Positions 47,903-58,748 of a DNA stretch of 64,000 nucleotides are shown one piece after another. Positions within the stretch are counted from its first letter, which is position 1, and each line of letters begins with the position of its first letter. Both the position numbers and the translations under genes were made by a program. A model generated the notes under the pieces. The model was not told the origin of the DNA. It did not search any database and saw only the letters and a program-made list of their open reading frames with translations. Source of the DNA: an uncultured Bacteroidaceae bacterium (GTDB lineage: Bacteria; Bacteroidota; Bacteroidia; Bacteroidales; Bacteroidaceae). The stretch is from NCBI GenBank assembly GCA_905235575.1, contig CAJOLZ010000002.1, positions 173,248 through 237,247 of the forward strand, given 5' to 3'.

Positions 47903-47987
47903 ACGCACCACAGTCCTACGCTTGTCGCAGCGTGATGCGCAGGCTGTCGCAACATGCTGCGACAGCCATCGAAGCACAGTGATATAA
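47901..47987. repeat. 22-nt-period GCAC repeat array
   Basis: Unit starts 47905, 47927, 47949, 47971. Confidence 0.9.
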
Positions 47988-48018
47988 ATTGACTCTAATG
48001 CAAGCCAGCAATCCGAGG

Positions 48019-48603
48019 TTATTTCACCTTTGATTTCGGCTTAACAGGGTCATTGAGTCGAATTGTATTGTCGTAGTCAACGCTGACCACCCCTTCGACG
48101 GTCTTGAAGTAAGCGATGGCTTCTTCGAGCGATTTCTTCTTGGGCTTCTTCAGCGCCAGGCAGTTAAGCATGTTGTACTCGTACACGACCTCACATTTGT
48201 ATTTCTTGATGGCTTTTTCCAGTGGTTCTTTGCCCACGTTGGCATCATACATCACGAGAAAGACGTTGGGGGAGTGTCCAGACACCAACTGTTGTTCAAT
48301 GGCGGCTTCCGACTGCTCGATCGACTGCTTTGTCTTGCACGATGTCATCAGGACAAGGACGACTTGAAGCATCAGAATCAAGGGAATACCGTACTTGAAT
48401 TTCTTATGCATGGTCTTGTGATGCCAGGTTCTCATGCCCAGCCAAGCTCCGATACTTCCTCCGATGACAGCCAGTCCCAATAGCGTGGACTCGGGTATCC
48501 GCCATTTGCCATGCTTTGCTTTCAGTTTGTCAATTCCGTACATGATGAAAGTGATTATGTTGATAAGTATTAGATATACTAAAATAATCTGTTTGCTTGT
48601 CAT
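48019..48603 (-). CDS. DUF1294 membrane domain fused to an inhibitor-I9-like C-terminal domain
   Basis: N-terminal YGIDKLKAKHGKWRIPESTLLGLAVIGGSIGAWLGMRTWHHKTMHKKF; C-terminal VFLVMYDANVGKEPLEKAIKKYKCEVVYEYNMLNCLALKKPKKKSLEEAIAYFKTVEGVVSVDYD. Confidence 0.78.
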   Translation of the reverse strand: MTSKQIILVYLILINIITFIMYGIDKLKAKHGKWRIPESTLLGLAVIGGSIGAWLGMRTWHHKTMHKKFKYGIPLILMLQVVLVLMTSCKTKQSIEQSEAAIEQQLVSGHSPNVFLVMYDANVGKEPLEKAIKKYKCEVVYEYNMLNCLALKKPKKKSLEEAIAYFKTVEGVVSVDYDNTIRLNDPVKPKSKVK

Positions 48604-49775
48604 AACTTATTGTATTGCTTAGCTTTGCTGTCGAGAGATGAAAGGCGGTCGAGGGCTTCGAGTAGCGTCTCGTCACGTTTCGCAAAATGGAAACGGATTA
48701 GGTTGTGGACATCCTCACGGAAGAAACAACTGCCGGGCACTGCACCCACGCCGACATGCTCGGCCAGCCATTCGCAGAAGTGCAGGTCGTCCGTGACACC
48801 GTATTTCGAGACATCGAGCATCACGTAGTAAGCCCCTTGTGACTCGGTGAATGTAAGCCCGAACTGACGGAGCCCGTCGCAGAAGAGACTCTTCATGTGA
48901 GCATAATGTGCCTGAAGTCCATCGTAATAACTGTCTGGAAAACACAGCCCGACGGTGGCGGCCTCCATCAGTGGCGCGGCAGCACCCACGGTCAGGAAAT
49001 CGTGCACCTTCTTCACACGCTCGATGATGTTCTCCGGGGCGATGACATAGCCCAGCCGCCAGCCCGTGATGCTGTATGTCTTGGAGAGCGAACTGCACGA
49101 GACGGTGCGCTCCCACATGCCGGGCAACGTCGAGATATATACATGATTATGAGGCGCATAGACGATATGCTCATATACTTCATCCGTAATGACATAGCCG
49201 TCGTATCGAATGACAATGTCGGCAATAACATCCAGTTCTTTGCGCGTAAAAACCTTTCCGCAGGGGTTGGACGGATTGCAGAGCACCAGCGCTTTTGCTC
49301 CGTTTCGGAAAGCATCTTCTATGAGATTGGCGTTGAACGAAAAGGTGGGCGGAACGAGCGGTATATAGATGGGCTCAGCTCCGGAAAGTATCGTGTCGGC
49401 CGTATAATTTTCATAGAAAGGGGAGAAGATGGCCACTTTGTCGCCCGGGTTGACAATCGTCATCATCGATGCCATCATTGCTTCCGTCGAACCGCATGTC
49501 ACCACGATGTTCTTGTCTGCATCGATGTCCAGCCCCGTCCATCGGCGTTGCTTGCTTGCCAGTGCCTCGCGGAAGTTCTGCGCACCCCATGTGATGGCAT
49601 ATTGGTGCGGCCCCTTCGGCGCAATCTCTGCCAGTCGGTCGGTTATCTCACGCGGCGGGTCGAAGTCGGGAAATCCCTGCGACAGGTTGATGGCACCGAA
49701 CCGATTGGAAATGCGGGTCATACGGCGGATGATGGAATCCGTGAAATTCGCCGTTCTGTCTGAAAGTGGTCTCAT
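48600..49775 (-). CDS. Class I/II PLP-dependent aminotransferase
   Basis: INLSQGFPDFDPP, LCNPSNPCGKVF, SCSSLSKTYSITGWRLGY. Confidence 0.92.
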   Translation of the reverse strand: MRPLSDRTANFTDSIIRRMTRISNRFGAINLSQGFPDFDPPREITDRLAEIAPKGPHQYAITWGAQNFREALASKQRRWTGLDIDADKNIVVTCGSTEAMMASMMTIVNPGDKVAIFSPFYENYTADTILSGAEPIYIPLVPPTFSFNANLIEDAFRNGAKALVLCNPSNPCGKVFTRKELDVIADIVIRYDGYVITDEVYEHIVYAPHNHVYISTLPGMWERTVSCSSLSKTYSITGWRLGYVIAPENIIERVKKVHDFLTVGAAAPLMEAATVGLCFPDSYYDGLQAHYAHMKSLFCDGLRQFGLTFTESQGAYYVMLDVSKYGVTDDLHFCEWLAEHVGVGAVPGSCFFREDVHNLIRFHFAKRDETLLEALDRLSSLDSKAKQYNKL

Positions 49776-49995
49776 ATATTTCCTTTATATTTTACAAATG
49801 TACGCAGTTCTATTCAATTTATGCTGCATTTTATACCTTTTTAACTTATATCTCTCTGAAATAGTCTTCTCTGACTTCGTTGCGAAACACTTTAGAGGAA
49901 TATATCTGTCGCTCGAATGACGAAAGGTTTACAAAATGCACTTTCTATTTCGTCTCAGAATTCATCGTAGACCGAATTTCTGTGTTTCGTAGAAT

Positions 49996-50036
49996 GTCGC
50001 ACCGTGCTGCGACGACAAACGCAGCACGGTGCGTTT
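49996..50036. repeat. 22-nt-period GCAC repeat, two units forming a hairpin
   Basis: GTCGCACCGTGCTGCGacgacaaaCGCAGCACGGTGCGTTTT; units at 49999 and 50021. Confidence 0.88.
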
Positions 50037-50240
50037 TCTCTCAAACTGCACGAGAATCGATTATTTTCGAGTATGCTTCGTATCACGCAAATAAATCCAA
50101 TTTTCGGAACAGTTGATTTTCAGTAAGTTATTTTCGTCTTAAAATGAAAAACGCCAAATTCTGCCCGATTTCCAGGCAAAAATTGGCGTTTCTGGGGACA
50201 CCCTTTTATGGGCGTGAAATTACGTAGAGAGCCGATATGT

Positions 50241-51191
50241 TTACAAATCTGTCGATTCTTCGTTTTCGGTTTCCTCCGGCAGCGATTCTGAGGCAAAGAA
50301 TTTGCGGAACGAGTGGGGGATAGGCGTCTCGAATTGCATGGGCTGACCCGTTGTGGGGTGGTTGAAGTAGAGACGATAGGCATGGAGCGCCAGGCGGCCG
50401 ATGGGGTTGCGCCCGTTGCCATATTTGGTGTCGCCGGCCACGGGGTGACCGATGTCCTTCATGTGAACACGAATCTGGTTCTTACGTCCGGTCTCGAGCC
50501 TCATTTCCACCAGGCTCAGATCGTCTGTGGTCGCCAGCGTATGATAGTGTGTGATGGCCTCCTTGCCGCCATTGTCAGTGGGCGAACTGTAGGTAATGTA
50601 GGCCTTGTTGTCTTTCAGCCACGAGTGAATGGTGCCGCCTTCGCGCTCCATTCGTCCGCAGAGTACGCCCACATAGCGACGGTCGTAAACAAGATAGTGC
50701 CAGTTTCGCTCCAGTTTCTGCTCGGTTTCCATATTTTTGGCGTAAATCATCAGACCGCTGGTTTCGCGGTCGAGACGATGCACCACGTGGGCCGTGCAGC
50801 GAAAATGACGGCGGCGGAAATACTCGTCGAGCACCGTTTTTACGCAATACTGACCGGCAGAACTGGCCATGCTCAGGATGCCTTCGGCTTTTTCTATAAC
50901 AATGATGTCTTTATCTTCATAGACGATTTTCACCAGACGATTCTGAAGTTCCGTACTACGTTTGCTTCGACTCACACGCACCGTCTGACCAGGAACCAGC
51001 GGCTCGTCGAAACGTGTCGAGAGTTTACGGTCAATAGTAACAGCATGTCCGCGCAACAAATCTTTCACGCGGTTTCGGCTCACTCCGTGCATTTCCTTCA
51101 TCAGAAACTCCATGAGCGTCGATTCATACCTCACGGGCAGTTCAATGTATTTCTTTGCTGCGTATTCCTCGCCAGACGTCTTTGTTCTCAT
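50241..51191 (-). CDS. RluA family pseudouridine synthase
   Basis: VHRLDRETSGLMIYAKN; S4-like N-terminal region; TGRKNQIRVHMKDIGHPVAGDTKYG. Confidence 0.93.
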   Translation of the reverse strand: MRTKTSGEEYAAKKYIELPVRYESTLMEFLMKEMHGVSRNRVKDLLRGHAVTIDRKLSTRFDEPLVPGQTVRVSRSKRSTELQNRLVKIVYEDKDIIVIEKAEGILSMASSAGQYCVKTVLDEYFRRRHFRCTAHVVHRLDRETSGLMIYAKNMETEQKLERNWHYLVYDRRYVGVLCGRMEREGGTIHSWLKDNKAYITYSSPTDNGGKEAITHYHTLATTDDLSLVEMRLETGRKNQIRVHMKDIGHPVAGDTKYGNGRNPIGRLALHAYRLYFNHPTTGQPMQFETPIPHSFRKFFASESLPEETENEESTDL

Positions 51192-51366
51192 TTCTAATAG
51201 ATTATTTCAGCGATATATAATGAAAGGACCTTCGTAAAGCACTATTCTAAAATAACCGGCATTATGTTTAGTATTATTTTTCATGCAACCACTCCTCTTT
51301 GTATGCATTTCACCATATTATATATAATGGTAGCGTTTATAAATAGTTCAGCCATGATTAGTTTAC

Positions 51367-52254
51367 TTAGTCGGTGGCTTTCATGAAATCTTCTTCCTTC
51401 AGCGTCATATCCATCAGCTGCTGCAGGTTGCCGTTGAAGATGTTCACATCGACATCACCTTTTATGCCGTCCACACGTCCGATGTCTGTGTGCTGCCAGA
51501 ACGCCCACGGACCTTTATAATGCAGTTTATCTACATAATAATGTGCAATCCAAAACGGATATTCGTCGAGTTCGGAATCGTTCAGATACGATGTCTTGAA
51601 CTTATAACTGGCGTATATGATGGGCTTCACGCCATAGGCCTTCTCAACGATTTGGAGCCATCTTTTCACGTTCGTTCGCAGCTCGTACTTCGACAGGTTC
51701 CCGATTTTCTCGACATCAAGCACGGGAGGCAAATCACCTGGTTCCAGATGCACCTGGTGCAGGAAGAATCGTGCTTGGCGATCAGGACTGCAGTCTGGCG
51801 TAAAGAAGTGATAGACGCCACGCACAAAGTCGTTAGTCTTAGCACGATAGAAGTTTTCGTTGAAGTTTTCGTCCATCAGTGACATGCCTTCTGTTGCCTT
51901 GATGAAAACGAAGCGAACTGGGTCGTTGTTGATGCTTGCATTTCGCAGCACCTCCCACTTAATTTCGCCTTGATAATGGCTGATGTCAATGCCTCGGATG
52001 TTATATCCTTCGGGATAAGTCGGTTCGCCAATCATGGCACGCCAGCGGAAACTGTAGGGACCGATGAAGAAGAAATAGAGCACGGCGGCCACTAAAGCCA
52101 CGAAAAGCAATGCGCCGGCAACGATATGCCATAGGCGAAGTGACTGAATCGCTCCCCCGCTCTTCTTTTTGCGCTGCTTCCTGACCGTAGTTCTCCTTCT
52201 CGTCGTTGGCTTCTGACGAGTCGAAGTCGCTGGCTTCTTGGCCGTGTTACTCAT
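51367..52254 (-). CDS. GH25-type lysozyme with N-terminal TM
   Basis: RGIDISHYQGEIKWEVL; FIKATEGMSLMDENFNENF; GVYHFFTP; PPVLDVE. Confidence 0.9.
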   Translation of the reverse strand: MSNTAKKPATSTRQKPTTRRRTTVRKQRKKKSGGAIQSLRLWHIVAGALLFVALVAAVLYFFFIGPYSFRWRAMIGEPTYPEGYNIRGIDISHYQGEIKWEVLRNASINNDPVRFVFIKATEGMSLMDENFNENFYRAKTNDFVRGVYHFFTPDCSPDRQARFFLHQVHLEPGDLPPVLDVEKIGNLSKYELRTNVKRWLQIVEKAYGVKPIIYASYKFKTSYLNDSELDEYPFWIAHYYVDKLHYKGPWAFWQHTDIGRVDGIKGDVDVNIFNGNLQQLMDMTLKEEDFMKATD

Positions 52255-52316
52255 GGATGAGAAAAAAAGAGTGCGAGGTATAGGGCAAGCCTACGCCTCG
52301 CACAGATTCATTCTAC

Positions 52317-53954
52317 TTATTTATGCTCCAGGGCAAGTGTCTTGGTGCACTGGTCGCACACCTCCGTGGGTCCCCAGTACTGAATGGGGCCGGGATAGAT
52401 GTACAAAGTCTTGCGTGCCCACTCGTCGCGATTTGCTGCGAAGAACTTGAACGGTGCGCCATCCAGTTCCACCAGTGCTTTACGGATCACGGGCTTCATC
52501 TTACCGTTGCGGCGTTCCATGTTCATCATCATGGTGATGGGTACACCTCCAGCCACCCATTCTGCGGCCGGTGCGGTTGTGTTCTGGATGATGGACATAT
52601 AGCCAGTCTTTCCTGCGGCAATCAGACGGCTTGCATTGTAACCCAGGCTGTAGCAGTAGTCGGCATCGTAGTTCGACGGTGCGGCGCAACGTCCCTCGTA
52701 ACCGAAGAAATGATGCTGAGCCGAGAATTTACCGTTGTATTTGCCTTCTTTCTTCCAAGCCTTGAGTTTCTCGGCCACCATGCGGCTGAGCAGTTTCTCT
52801 GTCTCGATGAGCGATACCTGTACGTTTCCGTGCGGGTCGCGGTCGAGAGCCAGCTGAGCAGCCACGTCGGCGGGCAATGAATTGAATACAGCCAGATTGT
52901 CGGCAGCGATATGGCTCTTCACGTAGGCAATCTGCTCGTCTGCGCTCTGCAGAGCCTGTGCTTCGGGAGCAGCCAGCACGTCGTTCAGTTCGGCAATCAG
53001 CTTCTTAATTGCAGGGATGAATTCGATGAGACCTTCGGGAATCAGCACGGTACCGAAATTGTTACCTTCGGCTGCACGGTCGGCTACAATCTGAGCGATG
53101 TAGGTCACCACCTCGTCGAGCGACATGGCCTTCTTCTCAACTTCTTCCGAAATCAGGCACACGTTGGGCTGGGTCTGCAGTGCGCATTCCAGTGCGATGT
53201 GGCTTGCCGAGCGGCCCATCAGCTTGATGAAGTGCCAGTATTTGCGAGCCGAATTGCAGTCGCGCTGTATGTTACCGATGAGTTCGCTGTAGGTCTTGCA
53301 GGCAGTGTCGAAGCCGAAAGAGGTCTCGATCTGCTCGTTCTTCAGGTCACCGTCGATTGTCTTGGGACAGCCAATCACCTGAACACCGTACTGCTTTGCT
53401 GCGTAGTATTCAGCCAGCACACATGCGTTGGTGTTCGAGTCGTCGCCACCGATGATCACGAGTGCCTTGATACCCAGTTGGCGCAGAATCTTGATACCGC
53501 TCTCAAACTGGTCAACCTCCTCGAGTTTCGTACGTCCGGAGCCGATGATGTCGAAGCCGCCCGTATTGCGATATTCGTCGATGAACTCGTCGGTAAACTC
53601 CACGTATTTGTGGTCCACCAGTCCGCCGGGACCCATCAGGAATCCATAGAGCTTGCTGTCGGCGCTCAGGCTCTTCACGCCGTCGTACAGACCGCTGATC
53701 ACGTTGTGTCCGCCCGGGGCCTGTCCGCCGCTCAGGATGATACCCACGTTGAACGGCTCGGTCTTCTGAGCCTCTCCAGCCTCGAAACGAATCACGGGCA
53801 TGCCGTAGGTATTCGGGAACATAGCCTTGATTTCCTCCTGATTGTCAACACTCTCTGTGGCAGCGCCCTCTACAGCTTTCACCGGGCCGAGCAGTGCCTT
53901 CGGCAACTTGGGCTGATAGGCTGCGCGGGCCTTCTGCAATGCACTTTTTTCCAT
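52317..53954 (-). CDS. pfp: Diphosphate-fructose-6-phosphate 1-phosphotransferase
   Basis: [61 protein letters not shown]. Confidence 0.93.
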   Translation of the reverse strand: MEKSALQKARAAYQPKLPKALLGPVKAVEGAATESVDNQEEIKAMFPNTYGMPVIRFEAGEAQKTEPFNVGIILSGGQAPGGHNVISGLYDGVKSLSADSKLYGFLMGPGGLVDHKYVEFTDEFIDEYRNTGGFDIIGSGRTKLEEVDQFESGIKILRQLGIKALVIIGGDDSNTNACVLAEYYAAKQYGVQVIGCPKTIDGDLKNEQIETSFGFDTACKTYSELIGNIQRDCNSARKYWHFIKLMGRSASHIALECALQTQPNVCLISEEVEKKAMSLDEVVTYIAQIVADRAAEGNNFGTVLIPEGLIEFIPAIKKLIAELNDVLAAPEAQALQSADEQIAYVKSHIAADNLAVFNSLPADVAAQLALDRDPHGNVQVSLIETEKLLSRMVAEKLKAWKKEGKYNGKFSAQHHFFGYEGRCAAPSNYDADYCYSLGYNASRLIAAGKTGYMSIIQNTTAPAAEWVAGGVPITMMMNMERRNGKMKPVIRKALVELDGAPFKFFAANRDEWARKTLYIYPGPIQYWGPTEVCDQCTKTLALEHK

Positions 53955-54317
53955 AATTTAATAAGGTTTGGTTGTTATGAATTGATAATACTTTTCACCT
54001 CTTTTCGATATCCACTGCAAATATACAAATAAGCACGGAAATCGCAAAACGAAATCTTCTTTTTCTTTTGAAGGCAATCATCGCTTGGACAAAAAATATT
54101 TCTATGCAATGTTCTGAAATCGGAAGATTCGCATCTGCATGCCGAAGCAAGGGGCATCGAAAAATGATGTGAGAAGGTGTGAGAATGGATGTCCTTCGCT
54201 GCGCAGGGGTGAAGACTTAAATCCGCCGATTTTTCAACTGCTTGATTCTCAGTTGTGCATATTTTTGCATAAAACTTCTTTTGCCAGAGAATTAAACGCA
54301 GAAACTCGCTTCGGAAG

Positions 54318-54388
54318 AAAACGCACCGTGCTGCGACAGCCTTCGCACTGTGGTGCGTCATCCGACGGAACGTGTTCCGACAGCAGAA
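54318..54388. repeat. 22-nt-period GCAC repeat array
   Basis: Unit starts 54323, 54345, 54367. Confidence 0.9.
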
Positions 54389-54490
54389 AAACAATTTTGA
54401 ATCGAAACGAAGTCAAATAAATGTAAGGATTATTTCGTGTGTACAAATATAAAATCTTATCATTGGTATAACATTTTCGTATGGCAACGC

Positions 54491-54521
54491 TTGTACGATT
54501 CGATTTCTTTTGCTATCTTTG
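54491..54521 (+). promoter_or_regulatory. Bacteroidetes-type promoter
   Basis: TTG 54491-54493, N20, TATCTTTG 54514-54521, upstream of ATG 54553. Confidence 0.65.
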
Positions 54522-54552
54522 CGATGATTTGTAATCTCAAAATTTGTCGATT

Positions 54553-54819
54553 ATGAAACGCCGCGAACTGAAAAAGACCATCAACTATCTGTGTGGTGAA
54601 TTGCTTGCAGAGTGCATAGCAGCAGCAAGTTATAATAAGAATGTGCACGAGGCCGACGTCGAGAATGTGGCCAAGAGCATCCTGCTTATGCAGGCCGACC
54701 TGGTGAGCCGCCTCTCTCACGTGGAGCCGGGCAGCACACGCCTTTTCTTCACTCGCATACGCGAGGAGATGATTGAGCGAACCGACGAGATTGTAGAACG
54801 CATAAAAGCCTTGGCATGA
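54553..54819 (+). CDS. Small hypothetical helical protein, overlaps the acyltransferase start
   Basis: MKRRELKKTINYLCGELLAECIAAASYNKNVHEADVENVAKSILLMQADLV; promoter upstream, ATGA overlap. Confidence 0.75.
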   Translation: MKRRELKKTINYLCGELLAECIAAASYNKNVHEADVENVAKSILLMQADLVSRLSHVEPGSTRLFFTRIREEMIERTDEIVERIKALA

Positions 54820-55364
54820 AGGGCGGGAAATTGTCGCGCCGCATCCTCTACCGCTGGATGGGCTACCACGTGGATGTCACAGAGCCTCTCCCCTCGAAAT
54901 TCATTATTGCCATGGCGCCGCACACCAGCAACATGGATTTTCTCATCGGACAACTCTACAGCCGCAGCATAGACACTCCCATCCAATTTATGATGAAGAA
55001 GTTCTGGTTCTTCTGGCCCTTAGGTCCCATCCTCAGACGCATGGGTGGCATTCCCATAGACCGCTCACGACATACGGGGGTGACGGAACAGGTGGCTCAG
55101 GCAGCCCGCGAGGCCGAGACTTTCCGTCTCTGCATCACGCCCGAGGGTACGCGCAAGCCCACACGCGACTGGAAGAAAGGCTTCTACTATATCGCCCTGA
55201 AGGCCGAACTGCCCATCCTGCTCTTCGGTCTCGACTATGAACGCCGCCTGATAGCCTGTCGAAAGACCATCGTGCCGTCGGGCGACTTCGAAGCCGACAT
55301 GGCTCAGATAAAGGAATACTTCCGTGAATTCCGCGGACGACATCCCAAAAATTTCATCGTTTAA
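54816..55364 (+). CDS. 1-acyl-sn-glycerol-3-phosphate acyltransferase-like protein
   Basis: APHTSNMDFLIGQLYS; GGIPIDRSRH; ITPEGTRKPTRDWKKGFYYIA. Confidence 0.88.
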   Translation: MKGGKLSRRILYRWMGYHVDVTEPLPSKFIIAMAPHTSNMDFLIGQLYSRSIDTPIQFMMKKFWFFWPLGPILRRMGGIPIDRSRHTGVTEQVAQAAREAETFRLCITPEGTRKPTRDWKKGFYYIALKAELPILLFGLDYERRLIACRKTIVPSGDFEADMAQIKEYFREFRGRHPKNFIV

Positions 55365-55414
55365 CAGCCGATTCAGCCTCACTGGCAGAACCGATACAAC
55401 ATACATATATAATA

Positions 55415-58363
55415 ATGGGCAGAACGACTCATTACATAAAACTGGCACTCGCGCTCGCGTTCTTTGCACTTCCTGCGGCCGGGCAGAACGTCACGCAGGT
55501 GAAACGCAGCCTGACGAACTATTTCGCCGACTACACCAACGACGCCTACAGCAGTCTGGACAAGATAAAGGTGGAAGACATTCGCGTAGACCGCGAACAC
55601 CGGGCAATGGACATTTACCTGAACGAACCATTCCTGGGACAGCCTTTCACCCCCGAGACTGTGGAGAACGTCTATCGCAACACGGCCGAGCAACTGCCCT
55701 CGCCCTACAATCGATATAAGCTCACCATCTATGTGAAGAACAAACCAATAGAGCAACTGGTGCCCATCACGCTGATGGATAAGCCTGGCGAACAACGCTT
55801 GTATCGTTGGCGCGAGGTCGAGGGCGAGCCATGGGTGACGCCGCTGAGCCGCCCCAACCGCATCAGCGCCGGACTGCAGGGACGCCATCTGTGCCTCTGG
55901 TCCAGCCACGGCATCTATTTCAGTCATAAGAAGGGTGAGTGGATATGGCAACGTCCGAGTATCTACTGCACCTGCGAAGATATCTTCACACAAACCATCG
56001 TACTCCCCTACCTCATTCCCATGCTCGAGAATGCCGGAGCTGTGGTGTTCACACCGCGCGAACGCGACTGGCAGAAGAACGAGATTATCATCGACAACGA
56101 CCGACCCAATGCCGGTGGTATATACTCAGAAAACGAAGGACGCAATCCATGGCAATCAGCCCAGGACGGCTTTGCCTACCTGCGCCCCTACTATACCGAA
56201 GGGCAGAACCCTTTCAGAGACGGTACGGCTCGATGGACTGAGACCACCCGAAGTGACGATTCGATGAGCAGCATCGTATGGATGCCAAAGATAGAAAGTA
56301 GCGGTGACTATGCCGTATATGTCTCGTACAAAACGGTTGAGAACAGCGTGGACGACGCCCTCTATCGCGTGACACACGGCGGCATCACCAGCGAATTTCG
56401 CGTCAACCAGACGATGGGCGGCGGCACATGGGTCTATCTCGGTACGTTCCACTTCGACGAAGGCATGAGTGCCGAAAACTGCGTGATGCTCTCCAACCAA
56501 AGTCGTAAAAAAGGTATTGTCACGGCAGATGCCGTACGTTTCGGCGGCGGAATGGGCAATATCATGCGCTACGATTCAGCCACACCCGACCAGATGTCGT
56601 TGAGCCGGATGCCGCGTTTCATCGAATGTTCCCGATACTATGCCCAATGGGCAGGAATGCCTTATCAGGTATATTCGGCAAAAGAAAGTACAGACGACTA
56701 TGGCGACGATATCAACGCGCGCCCCAGAATGCTTAACTTCCTGACGCGCGGCAGTGCATACTACCCTCCCGACGAAACATACGTTCCCGGTGACAGCGGA
56801 CTTGCCGTGCCCATCGAACTCAGCATGGGCGTTCACAGCGACGCAGGACTACGCAAAGACGACACCCTCATCGGTACACTCGGAATATATACCACAGGCT
56901 TCTATGACGATATAACAGCCACCGGCCTGAGCCGTCTGACGAGCCGTGACATGGCAGACATCGTGATGACCAATGTCGTTCGTGACATGAGACAATACTT
57001 GGGAAGATGGAACCGACGTGCCATGTATGACCGCAATTATGGAGAGACGCGCGAACCGCAGGTGCCATCGATGATCCTGGAAATGTTCAGCCATCAGAAC
57101 TGGGCCGATATGCGTTATGGTCACGACCCCTACTTCAAGTTCCTCATGGCACGTGCCATCTACAAAGGCATTCTGGAATACATCTCGGCAGTCCACAATT
57201 TATCGAAGACAGTAATACAGCCCCTTCCCGTGGAAAACCTTGCTGCCGAAGTGTCGCCTGACGGTACCTCGGTGAGACTAAGCTGGCAACCGCAGCTCGA
57301 TGCCACTTCGCCCAGCGCCGTGCCAGAACGATATATCATCTATAAGAAAGAGGGCAATGCTGACTACGACAACGGAACGCTTATCAACAAGGACAATACA
57401 GATTGCTATATCCCTATACAACCTGGCGTGCTCTATCGCTTCCGGGTGGCTGCCGTAAACGATGGCGGAAGCAGTCTCAAGAGTGACGAAGTCTGTGCGT
57501 ACTACGCAGGTGCCAATGCCGAACGGCTCTTCTTAGTCGATGGTTTCCAGCGTATGGCAGGACCACAGCCTATTGATACCGAGACACTCAACGGGTTCGA
57601 CATGCAGAGCGAACCAGGTGTCGTGGACTACAGAATGCCTGGCTATTGCGGATATCAGCTGAACTTCAGCAAAGACGGCTATGGCAAGGAAGGCCCCACA
57701 GGACTGGGCTTCAGCGGCAGCGAACTGGAAGGTGTTGTGCTGGCAGGCAATACCCACGACTACGTATCACGTCATGCCGCAGATATTCTTGCAGGAGGTC
57801 TCTATACGATGAGCAGTTGTACGCGGAACGCACTTGGCAGAGTTTCCCTTGCCGGCTACCGTGTGATGGATCTCATCTTGGGAGCACAGAAAGACGATGG
57901 CTACAGCATGAGACGCTACAAGACTTTCACGCCCGAACTGCAACAGACGCTTTTGGCATTCACGCAAGGTGGAGGAAGCGTTCTTGTGAGTGGTGCCTTC
58001 GTCGGAAGCGATATGCAGAGCGCAACGGAACAGCAATTCACATCGCAAGTTCTCAAATACAGATACCAGGGAGCAATGTCGACCGACAACCTGAACCGCG
58101 TGCAAGGTATGAATACTTCGGCTTCCATATACAATCAACCCAACGAGAGTAACTACTGGATTCGTCAGGCCGATGTTCTTGAAGCAGTCGGTGGTGCATT
58201 CTCCGCAATGCTCTACGAACAAGCCAACACCTCGGCAGCCACTGCCTATCAGGGAACTGACTATCGCGTCATGGCATACGGATTCCCACTCGAATGCGTT
58301 CAGGACACCGAAACGCGACGTGCCATACTCTCGGCATCAGTGCGATTCCTGCTCAACAAATAA
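55415..58363 (+). CDS. Secreted xanthan lyase / amidase-like protein with fibronectin III-like and golvesin-like regions
   Basis: Signal peptide; GIYFSHKKGEWIWQRPSIYCTCEDIFTQTIVLPYLIPMLENAGAVVFTPRERD; FRVAAVNDGGSSLKSDEVCAYYA. Confidence 0.78.
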   Translation: MGRTTHYIKLALALAFFALPAAGQNVTQVKRSLTNYFADYTNDAYSSLDKIKVEDIRVDREHRAMDIYLNEPFLGQPFTPETVENVYRNTAEQLPSPYNRYKLTIYVKNKPIEQLVPITLMDKPGEQRLYRWREVEGEPWVTPLSRPNRISAGLQGRHLCLWSSHGIYFSHKKGEWIWQRPSIYCTCEDIFTQTIVLPYLIPMLENAGAVVFTPRERDWQKNEIIIDNDRPNAGGIYSENEGRNPWQSAQDGFAYLRPYYTEGQNPFRDGTARWTETTRSDDSMSSIVWMPKIESSGDYAVYVSYKTVENSVDDALYRVTHGGITSEFRVNQTMGGGTWVYLGTFHFDEGMSAENCVMLSNQSRKKGIVTADAVRFGGGMGNIMRYDSATPDQMSLSRMPRFIECSRYYAQWAGMPYQVYSAKESTDDYGDDINARPRMLNFLTRGSAYYPPDETYVPGDSGLAVPIELSMGVHSDAGLRKDDTLIGTLGIYTTGFYDDITATGLSRLTSRDMADIVMTNVVRDMRQYLGRWNRRAMYDRNYGETREPQVPSMILEMFSHQNWADMRYGHDPYFKFLMARAIYKGILEYISAVHNLSKTVIQPLPVENLAAEVSPDGTSVRLSWQPQLDATSPSAVPERYIIYKKEGNADYDNGTLINKDNTDCYIPIQPGVLYRFRVAAVNDGGSSLKSDEVCAYYAGANAERLFLVDGFQRMAGPQPIDTETLNGFDMQSEPGVVDYRMPGYCGYQLNFSKDGYGKEGPTGLGFSGSELEGVVLAGNTHDYVSRHAADILAGGLYTMSSCTRNALGRVSLAGYRVMDLILGAQKDDGYSMRRYKTFTPELQQTLLAFTQGGGSVLVSGAFVGSDMQSATEQQFTSQVLKYRYQGAMSTDNLNRVQGMNTSASIYNQPNESNYWIRQADVLEAVGGAFSAMLYEQANTSAATAYQGTDYRVMAYGFPLECVQDTETRRAILSASVRFLLNK

Positions 58364-58412
58364 ACGAACGTGATTGAAACTAAACGAACAAACATAACGA
58401 CATAAGAAGGAC

Positions 58413-58748
58413 ATGTATCAGATACTTTGTAACATGAAAGGCTCACGCAGCCTGCAAGTCGAGGCCTCGCATCTTGAGACCATCGAGCAATATTCCCTTT
58501 TCAGTGAGCTCCTCGACAGCAACGGGATGGTAGATGAAAGCGTGCTTGAGAAGCTTCGTCTCAATGTCCGAGCCCTCCTCGAAACGACAAACGGCGACCC
58601 GCAGCTCCTGAATCTCTGTCAGGATGTGCTCTTTCATCCCAACATGAAAGCATTCGGTCTGCATCAACTCATTCTTCTCTACATTGATTGGGAAAAGGAG
58701 AAACTCGACACACTTAAAGACCAGATAGAACCCGAAAGCGAGTTCTGA
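58413..58748 (+). CDS. Hypothetical protein, overlaps the radical SAM gene start
   Basis: Operon position and stop/start overlap at 58748. Confidence 0.65.
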   Translation: MYQILCNMKGSRSLQVEASHLETIEQYSLFSELLDSNGMVDESVLEKLRLNVRALLETTNGDPQLLNLCQDVLFHPNMKAFGLHQLILLYIDWEKEKLDTLKDQIEPESEF

